Origin: Bacteroidetes bacterium GWF2_43_63
GTDB lineage: Bacteria > Bacteroidota > Bacteroidia > Bacteroidales > DTU049
Length of the DNA stretch: 64,000 nt
NCBI GenBank assembly: GCA_001769275.1
Contig: MEOQ01000040.1
Location: 62,001-126,000 of the forward strand
Reading direction: 5' to 3'
A model generated the notes under the pieces. That model was given only the letters and a program-made list of their open reading frames with translations. It did no database searches and was not told the DNA's origin. The position numbers were made by a program, and so were the translations under genes. Below, piece after piece: positions 24,831 through 32,000 of this stretch. The number at the start of each line of letters is the position of its first letter. Positions within the stretch are counted from its first letter, which is position 1.

Positions 24831-25220
24831 GAACAGACTCTTTGAAATACGAAAGTATGTGAAAATGTGGAAATGCGGAGATGTGGAAATACGAGATGCC
24901 GCAAAAATACGATTTTATGCGATGATTTGAATTTCAAAAAGAAAACGCATTCAGCTCCATGTCAGTGCTGAATGCTGCAAGCTTAAAGCTGACAGCTAAT
25001 GTAATGTTTGTAACGCGTATCGTTTGTCTCTCTGTTACCCTGTCACATTGTTACTTCGTAACGATTGTAACGATTGTAACGTGTAACGATTGTAACGCGT
25101 AACGACTGTAACGGAAACGAGAACATGCAAACGTGAAGGCCTAAAATTACCTCACTGCAATTACTTCAAACTTCAAATTTATTTTTCAGATCAAAAATCT
25201 CAGATCTAATATCTCAAATC
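24831..25220. other. 390-base gene-free gap with GTAACG repeats
   Basis: No credible gene. It contains short repeats of the kind GAAATACGA and GATGTGGAAA near 24845-24900, a cluster of GTAACG units at 25058-25113, and an AT-rich stretch of AAATCTCA-like repeats just before the cysH stop. No hairpin terminator or TAnnTTTG promoter could be assigned with confidence. Confidence 0.6.
25058..25113. repeat. Tandem GTAACG repeat, seven units
   Basis: GTAACG begins at 25058, 25067, 25076, 25083, 25092, 25099 and 25108, so the steps are 9, 9, 7, 9, 7, 9. The longer units read GTAACGATT. Related TGTAACGCG occurs about 50 bases upstream. Simple-sequence expansion or a multi-site protein target are both possible. 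Confidence 0.75.
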
Positions 25221-25931
25221 TTACTTCTTATGTATCCCGCACTCCTTGCTTTCCGGGTTTTCCCACCACCAGCGGCCTGCGCGAAAATCGTCGTCGTCGC
25301 TGACGGGGCGGGTGCATGGCAAACAGCCCAGGCTGCGGTATCCCTGCTTCTGAAGTTTATTGAATGGAATATTATTCTTTTCGATCTCGCTCCAGACCTC
25401 GTTTTCAAACATATCGGCCAGCGGACTTATTTTTATAATTCCGGTAGTTTCGTTCAGATCAAAAATCGGGATACCAATTCTTGTAACCGACTGCTCGCGA
25501 CGTAGTCCGGTAAACCATGCGCTTTTACCTGCCAGTGCGCGGTCCATTGGATATTTTTTACGGATATGGCAACAAGCTTTACGCAGATCAAAACTTTCGT
25601 AAAAACAATTTACGCCATGGGTGTTTACAAGTTTCTCAACTTCGTTGGGGTCCGGGAAAAAAGTCTGTATTTTGATTCCAAAAAAATCTTCGGTTGCCGA
25701 AATTGTATCATAGGTTTCCTGGGGCAAACGGCCGGTGTCAAGCGTAAAAAAGCTGCAATTGTGTCCGCCTTTGTGAATAAGATAAAGAAGATACTGATCT
25801 TCAATACTTAGACTGGTAGCCATTGTGAGCGGTCCGTCAATATTTCTGAAAGCGAAATCGATAATTTGTTCCGGAGTAAAACCCGATGTTTCTTTGTTCC
25901 ATTTTTCAATGGTTTCTGTCTTTGTCATCAT
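25221..25931 (-). CDS. cysH: Adenylyl-sulfate reductase, [4Fe-4S] type (CysH)
   Basis: 236 residues. It reduces activated sulfate to sulfite in the cytosol during sulfur assimilation. Motifs are ATSLSIEDQ (38-46, nucleotide loop), FTLDTGRLP (62-70), GLRREQS (142-148) and the catalytic tail ECGIH with C231. The cluster ligands C120-C121 and C203-xx-C206 are present. This CC...CxxC set marks the enzymes that hold an iron-sulfur cluster and use APS; PAPS reductases lack it. Homologues usually end ECGLH, here ECGIH. The gene starts 3 bases after the OmpA-like gene and is the last member of a queE operon, far from other sulfate genes. Confidence 0.9.
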   Translation of the reverse strand: MMTKTETIEKWNKETSGFTPEQIIDFAFRNIDGPLTMATSLSIEDQYLLYLIHKGGHNCSFFTLDTGRLPQETYDTISATEDFFGIKIQTFFPDPNEVEKLVNTHGVNCFYESFDLRKACCHIRKKYPMDRALAGKSAWFTGLRREQSVTRIGIPIFDLNETTGIIKISPLADMFENEVWSEIEKNNIPFNKLQKQGYRSLGCLPCTRPVSDDDDFRAGRWWWENPESKECGIHKK

Positions 25932-25933
25932 TT

Positions 25934-27844
25934 TCAGTTGCTGATTACTTTAAATTCTGTTCTGCGATTCAGGGCGCGGCCCTCAGGCGTGTCGTTGGTG
26001 GCGCGTGGCATACTGTCGCCATAACCTTTATAAATCATCCGGTCTTTGGCAATGCCTTGGGCTGCGAGATAGGTGACAACAGCTTTCGCACGGTTTTCCG
26101 ACAAGGTTACATTGTGTTGTTTACTCCCGGTGTTATCGGTGTGACCTCGGATTTCAATTTTCATTTTCGGATTGGCCAACATCATTTTTCGGACTTTTTC
26201 CAGTTCAATGAATGATTCAGTTTTAAGATCGTATTTGTCGGTGTCGAAAAATATATTGTTGAGCACGACCACGGCATCGCTTCCGATTGGTTGCAGATTT
26301 ATATTCTTGATGTAAGGATCTGTTTTGGAATGTACGCCTGAAAGGCTGAAATTATCCGAATAAAAAAGATATTTATCTGCAGAAACATTCAGCATATAAT
26401 CGCGGCCAGAAGGGATGCAGAGCAGAAAAGCACCATTTTCGTCCGACGTCGATTTGGCAACCACGTTACCGTTTTTCAGATCGGTGAGTTCGAACGATGC
26501 CTGCATTGGTCTTTCGGTGTTGATGTCGGTCACTACCCCTTTAAGGAAGGTAACCGGGTCTGGACGGGCTTCTTTGTAAAGTTCGAAATTGTAAATATCC
26601 ATGCTTCGTACTTCAAGTCCGCCTGTAGCAAAGTAGGCTTTTTCACCTGAAGCCGAAACAAACAGAAACGCTTCGTCATTATGGGTGTTTATCGGATAGC
26701 CGATATTTACGGGGGTCGACCAGGTTAAGTCTTCATTGAGCCGGCAGTAAAAAATATCCAGTCCGCCCATGCCCAAATGTCCGTCAGATGTGAAGTACAG
26801 GGTTTTTCCATCGGGATGAAGAAATGGCGACATCTCGTTTCCGCCTGTATTAATATTCGCAGGAAGTACAACCGGTTCTGTCCAATCACCGTCATCGCCC
26901 AGATGTGTTACAAAAAGGTCCATTCCGCCATTGCGCGACGAGGTGAAATAAATGGTTTTTCCGTCTGGTGATATGCTTGGTTGGCTGTCCCATTCCTTTG
27001 AATTGATTTCATACAGATTCACCGGATAATCCCAGCCGCCTCTGTACCATTCGGACCTGTATAAATCACAACTGCCTTTTCCGGCCTCGCGGTTACAGGC
27101 GGTGAAATACAGAATTTTTCCATCAGGCGAAATGGTATGGGCGCCTTCGTTGCCCGCGCTGTTTAGTCTTTCGCTCAGTGGAATTGCGGTTGTCCATTGC
27201 CCATCAACAAGCTTGCTTGTATAAAAGTCTTCCTGCATGCTACCAGAGCTTTCCGTAGAAGTGCTTTTGATAAGACGGGTAAAAATGATGGTCGATTCAT
27301 CAGCAGTGAGTGCAGGCATGTATTCCGAATTCTCTGTATTTATGCCAACTCCAAGTGGTTTCGGATCAAATTCTTTTGGGTTTTTAATTTGGTCTATTGC
27401 AAATTTGCACACTTCAATCCCATGCTCTGCCTGCATTTTAGGCCCTGGCTTGGGCGAATATTTCAGAAAAGACTGGAAATGTGACAATGCCTGTTCATAT
27501 TTACCGGTCTTTATTTCCAGATTGCCTGTAATAAAAAAGGTGGATGGAAAAAAATCAGCATCCAGTGCAATACTCTTTTCATAATACTCGATTGCTTTGG
27601 GATAATCCTTTTTTTCCTCATACAAAGTCCCAAGCATGATGTAAGGCTCAATGAATTTTGGATCATACAGAATGGCGCGGTTGAATGAATTCACAGCGTC
27701 ATCGTAATTGTATCTGTTCAGAAAACTTACTCCCTCATTGTATTCCTTGATCGCTTTTTTGTTTTTCGATGACAGTGTGTTTTCCTGTGCATTCATAAAC
27801 AGTGGAAGCATTATCAGCAACGTGTATAAAAATATGTTTTTCAT
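25934..27844 (-). CDS. Second PorE-like OmpA protein (TPR, PD40, CRD, OmpA_C)
   Basis: 636 residues. A signal peptide (to 19, ending FMNAQ) is followed by TPR repeats (about 30-160; YNEGVSFLNRYNYDDAVNSF, PYIMLGTLYEEKKDYPKAIE). A PD40 propeller comes next (about 180-430; DGKTIYFTSSRNGGMDLFVT, GGLDIFYCRL), then a carboxypeptidase-regulatory-like domain (about 440-520). The OmpA peptidoglycan-binding domain starts at about 528 (NNIFFDTDKYDL, IRGHTDNTGSKQHN, LSENRAKAVVTYL) and runs to the end. It is shorter than the copy at 13491-15728 and lacks the SPOR-like tail. Likely a periplasmic or outer-membrane anchor tied to peptidoglycan. It sits between queE (4-base gap) and cysH (2-base gap), an unexpected operon. 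Confidence 0.88.
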   Translation of the reverse strand: MKNIFLYTLLIMLPLFMNAQENTLSSKNKKAIKEYNEGVSFLNRYNYDDAVNSFNRAILYDPKFIEPYIMLGTLYEEKKDYPKAIEYYEKSIALDADFFPSTFFITGNLEIKTGKYEQALSHFQSFLKYSPKPGPKMQAEHGIEVCKFAIDQIKNPKEFDPKPLGVGINTENSEYMPALTADESTIIFTRLIKSTSTESSGSMQEDFYTSKLVDGQWTTAIPLSERLNSAGNEGAHTISPDGKILYFTACNREAGKGSCDLYRSEWYRGGWDYPVNLYEINSKEWDSQPSISPDGKTIYFTSSRNGGMDLFVTHLGDDGDWTEPVVLPANINTGGNEMSPFLHPDGKTLYFTSDGHLGMGGLDIFYCRLNEDLTWSTPVNIGYPINTHNDEAFLFVSASGEKAYFATGGLEVRSMDIYNFELYKEARPDPVTFLKGVVTDINTERPMQASFELTDLKNGNVVAKSTSDENGAFLLCIPSGRDYMLNVSADKYLFYSDNFSLSGVHSKTDPYIKNINLQPIGSDAVVVLNNIFFDTDKYDLKTESFIELEKVRKMMLANPKMKIEIRGHTDNTGSKQHNVTLSENRAKAVVTYLAAQGIAKDRMIYKGYGDSMPRATNDTPEGRALNRRTEFKVISN

Positions 27845-27848
27845 GACA

Positions 27849-28475
27849 TCAGGGGATTTTAATGTATTTGTGTGTCTGTACTGATAAACGCCATTGGGGG
27901 TGCGTTGTTATGTAGTTTACGAGCATTGGCAATACTTCATTTCGCACACTCCATTCGGGCTGAAGTTGAATAATACAGGAAGGATTTACAAGATTGGCCA
28001 GCCCTTCAGCAAAAACCATGTCATTTTCTCCCTGAATGATAACTTTGAGTTCATGCGCCTTTGCAAACCAATAGGGATGAACAGTTACTCCTTTTTTAGG
28101 ACTAACACATATCCAGTCGAATGAGCCGCTGGGGTTTTCACTCCCAGAAGTTTCCAGGTAAATGAAAATATTGTTTTTGTGCAACTCAGCTGTCAAATAG
28201 TCCATGCTCCACTTGAGTGGTTCTCCACCGGTAAGAACAACGGCCCCAAGCTTTGAGTTGACCACATTTTCAACAATACTTTCCGCGGGCATCAGTGGGT
28301 GAAGTTCCGGGTCCCACGATTCTTTCACATCACAAAAACTACAGCCCACATCGCATCCGCCCAAACGCACAAACCATGCGGCTTTGCCCGTATTGACACC
28401 TTCGCCCTGCAAACTGGAAAACTGCTCCATCACTGGCAGAAATCTGCCATCGTCCTGATTTATTTCTGAATTCAT
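27849..28475 (-). CDS. queE: 7-carboxy-7-deazaguanine synthase (QueE)
   Basis: 208 residues from the ATG at 28475; an open frame continues to 28604, but the promoter described next lies inside it. QueE is a radical SAM enzyme that converts carboxy-tetrahydropterin to CDG on the way to queuosine. The cluster motif is C41-x3-C45-x2-C48 (CDVGCSFC), preceded by the substrate-contacting SLQGEGVNTGKAAWFVRLGG, and TGGEPL follows at 82-87. No other queuosine gene is in view. It heads an operon with a PorE-like gene and cysH. Confidence 0.9.
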   Translation of the reverse strand: MNSEINQDDGRFLPVMEQFSSLQGEGVNTGKAAWFVRLGGCDVGCSFCDVKESWDPELHPLMPAESIVENVVNSKLGAVVLTGGEPLKWSMDYLTAELHKNNIFIYLETSGSENPSGSFDWICVSPKKGVTVHPYWFAKAHELKVIIQGENDMVFAEGLANLVNPSCIIQLQPEWSVRNEVLPMLVNYITTHPQWRLSVQTHKYIKIP

Positions 28476-28480
28476 CAGCA

Positions 28481-28511
28481 CAAAGATACAATTTTTTGCT
28501 CCTGTTTCAAA
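28481..28511 (-). promoter_or_regulatory. Promoter of the queE operon
   Basis: On the minus strand TTTG (28508-28511) is followed after 19 bases by TATCTTTG (28481-28488), an exact Bacteroidota -33/-7 pair. The -7 box ends 5 bases before the queE ATG, so transcription should start at or next to the start codon. This also argues for 28475 as the true start. Confidence 0.7.
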
Positions 28512-28658
28512 GCACAAATCAGTCAGTTTGTCTTTGAAAAAAGCTCGATAGATGTAAAATATATTTGATTGAAAGACGAATTCAGCTGGCGTTGAAAAAG
28601 CCATTGGTAGTGCCGAACATTTTGGCGTCTGTTGGACATTTTTAAAGCTGAGGTACGG

Positions 28659-28708
28659 ACCCGGAATCGTTGGGCGCGGTTAAGCCTTTATTCCCGACGA
28701 TTCCGGGT
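28659..28708. repeat. Inverted repeat 1 of the hairpin cluster
   Basis: ACCCGGAATCGTTGGG (28659-28674) pairs with CCCGACGATTCCGGGT (28693-28708): 16-base arms with one G-T wobble and an 18-base loop. Confidence 0.75.
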
Positions 28709-28729
28709 GGCTTCTTAAAATAGAAAAAC

Positions 28730-28827
28730 GTTACGATATTCCATCGTTCCGGCCGGTTCGAAATCCCTCGAAGGGTTCTGAACCCTTCGAGGGATAATAT
28801 TCGGCCGGAATATGGAATCGTCGTAAC
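28730..28827. repeat. Inverted repeat 2: nested 98-base hairpin
   Basis: The core TCCCTCGAAGGGTT (28764-28777) and AACCCTTCGAGGGA (28781-28794) is a perfect 14-base palindrome. Outer arms at 28730-28756 and 28802-28827 pair imperfectly (GTTAC, ATTCCA, TTCCGGCCG against CGGCCGGAA, TGGAAT, GTAAC). The core recurs at 34860-34890. Confidence 0.75.
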
Positions 28828-28829
28828 AG

Positions 28830-28900
28830 CTTCAAAAACAACGATTCCATATCCTCTCGCTCCTTCGTCGCTTTCGGACGATGGAATATTGTTTTTGAAG
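28830..28900. repeat. Inverted repeat 3 of the hairpin cluster
   Basis: CTTCAAAAACAA at 28830-28841, then TTCCAT, pairs with ATGGAA, then TTGTTTTTGAAG ending at 28900; two short mismatched blocks lie inside the arms. Confidence 0.7.
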
Positions 28901-29037
28901 AAAGCGTTGTTTTGAGACAGCCTCGCTAATATATCGGGAATGCATTCAACATTTTGTTTTCCGTGACAGCCCAATCCATGCCCAACGCTAAGTCGTTGCA
29001 CGCGGCCTTTCAACTTTACAACTTTATAAACTCTGTC

Positions 29038-32000
29038 CTACCTGACCACCGTCACATTTCCTTCGCGCTCAATTACAGATTCATCCAGCATGGTAGCTTT
29101 GATGTGCCAGAAATAAACACCACTCTGAACGGGTATGCCTTGAAATTCGCCATCCCAGCCAGTATCAATGCTCTTGCTGTCAAATACCTTTTCTCCGTAG
29201 CGGTCGTAAATATACCACGACATTGACTTTATGAAATTGCTGCGCACATACAAAACATCGTTTTCCAAATCACCGTTCGGACTGAAAATGTTTGGAACGT
29301 AAAGATCTGCTTCACCGCATGGTGTATCTTCGGCATTAATCAGAACACTGCTGGTTTCGGAACAAGAGCGGCTGTCTGAAATAGTCAGCAGGTAAGTATC
29401 GGGGGCAAGACCTGTTGTGGTGTCCGAAATCAAACTGCCGTCCAGATCATAGGCATAAGGGGGAGTGCCGCCGTAGATATTTAAAATCAATGTTCCGTCA
29501 TTCAAATCGGGGCATGTTTCATCGGTAGATGTAAAATCGATAACCGGGATATCAGCTACTTCAATAACTGATGAATCCGTGTCTCCGCATAATCCGGTGA
29601 TGGTGTAAACAATGGTGGTATTGCCAACACCTGCAACACCCGGATTGAATTCGCCCGTTGCCGCATTTGTGATTCCATCGCCGCTCCAGCTGCCGCCACC
29701 CTGTGCTGCAACAAATGAGAACGTAGTGCCGTTCAGGCACACATAAGCTACATCGGTAATCGAGGCATCTGCAAACGGGGTGGTTGAAACCATCACTGTA
29801 TCCGCATTCTGACAGGTGTTTGCATCGGTAACAGTAACAGAATATGTTCCGGCTGTTGAAACCGAAATGGTTTGCGTTGCAACACTGGTGTTCCAGTTGA
29901 ATGAAGCTCCTGCATTGGCTGCATCGAGTATTATATTAGTTCCTTCGCAAATATTAGTGTCGTTGCCGAGATCAACAACGGGCAAAGCATGAACGTCGAT
30001 CTGATGGAAAGCTGTATCAAAACACAGGTTGGCACCAGTAACAATCACATAGACGTCATAGATTCCGGCGACCGAAGACGATACATTTGCAGCAGCGGTG
30101 CTCTGTCCGGTTGACCATTGATAGGATGCTCCGCCCGATGCAGTGAGTGTTGTGGAATTGAACTGACATATTTCAGTTACACCCGCAATGGCCGGTATTG
30201 GAAGAGGCAAAACGTCGAAACTTACAGAATCGGTGCTGGCACAACCATAAATATCGGTAACAATAACAGTCAGCGTATCTGTTGTCAGCGGAACGAATGT
30301 GATACTGGCGCCGGACAAACTGTTTTCCCACGCATATGAAACACCACCCGTTGCGGTAATTGTGATTGGATGACTATAGCAAACTACTGTATCTCCTCCA
30401 AAAGCAATGGTCGGATAGGGCTGCACTGCAACCGTGATGGAGTCAGCAAACTTACAGCCATTGGAGCCGGTGAGTTCCAGCTCGTAAGTGTCGGCCGTGC
30501 CAATCGTTATCGTTTGGGTGATTGCTCCTGTGCTCCAGTCATAGGCTGCAGCCGCAATTCCCGGTGTGAGTGTTATTGAGGTAAAAGCACAAATTGTGGT
30601 ATCAGCGCCAAGATTAAATATGGGCTGTGGCAAAACGTTGACTGTGTGGAAAGCTGTGTCGCTGCAGCTGTGAATATCTGTTGCGACCGAATATACTGTA
30701 TTGCTGCCAGCCGATGACCATACAAAATTGGCACTGGCAGCAGGTGTTCCTGACGACCATAAATACGAAATGCCGCCATTCACGGTCAGTGCTAAAGTAT
30801 CATTGGTGCAAACGCTTAAATTGCCGCTTATTGCAGGCGTCGGCAGGGCATATACCATGAATTCCAGGCTGTCTGTCTTTGTACAGGTCAGCGCATCAGT
30901 GACTGTAACCGCAATAGTGTCAAGCCCGCTTGCGGTGGGCGTAAACGTGATGGTGGAAGTGTTTAATCCATTGCTCCACAAATAAGACGTACCAGTCGGC
31001 GCTGTTGCTGTCATCGTTATGGACGATTCAAAGCAGGTTGTGTCGGCTCCGCTGAAAGTAATGACAGGTAATAACTGAATGGCAACATCAATGGTATCCG
31101 CATATTTACAGGTATTTCCGTCTGTCAGTTGCAGCGAATAGCTGTCTGCGGAGTTTACTGTAATGGATTGCGTTGTCGCACCTGTGCTCCAGTTGTAGGT
31201 TGCGCCTGCAATTTCAGGATCCAGCGGAATCGATGTTAGGTCGCAAATGATGGTGTCCGGCCCCAGATTAAAGGTTGGCAATGCCAGAACGGTGGCTGTA
31301 TAAAAAGCAGTGTCGCTGCATGCATGAATATCCTTTGCAATGGTGTAATAATTATAAGTCCCCATACTGTTGAAAGGAATGTCAACGGCTGTAGTAGTAG
31401 CGCCTGTGGACCAAACATAGGATATACCGCCGCTTGCAGTGAGTGTTGTGGTGTCATGCAGACACGGGGTAACATCGCCGGCAATCGTTGGAAGCGGCAG
31501 CGCGTATACCATGAATTCAAGACTGTCAGTTTTTGTACAGGTCAGCGCATCGGTGATTGTAACCGCAATGGTGTCAAGCCCGCTTGCGGTGGGCGTAAAC
31601 GTGATGGTAGAAGTGTTCAATCCGTTGCTCCACATATAGGAAATGCCGGTTGGAGCAGTTGCTGTCATCGTTATCGATGATCCAAAACAAGTAGTGTCGG
31701 CACCGCTGAAAGTGATGACTGGAAGCGGCTGTACAGCAACATTGATGGTGTCGCTGAAATGGCAGTTGTTGGCATCGGCAAGGTCGAGCGAATATGTATC
31801 AGCCGATGAAACATCCAGTGTTTGTGTTACGGCTCCTGTGCTCCAGTTATAGCTTGCACCGGCTATTCCGGGATCAAGCGTAATGGTGGTAAGGTCGCAG
31901 ATGATGGTATCGTTTCCAAGCCAGAATTCAGGCAGATTAGTTACCGTCGCCGTAAAAAATGCGGTATCGGAACAACCGTTCACGTCGGTGGCAATGACGT

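Larger units (their letters stand above)
28476..29037. other. 560-base gap packed with inverted repeats
   Basis: After the queE promoter (28481-28511) there is no credible gene, and the frames that cross the gap run straight through hairpins. Three consecutive large inverted repeats occupy 28659-28900 and share GGAAT and CGT blocks. The last 100 bases before 29038 look unremarkable. Confidence 0.6.

Noticed and set aside
25058-25113. CRISPR array
   Set aside because: The units are 7-9 bases with no spacers and there are no cas genes.
28642-29013. A 123-codon minus-strand frame in the hairpin gap
   Set aside because: It reads straight through two large inverted repeats, resembles no family and has biased composition caused by the palindromes.
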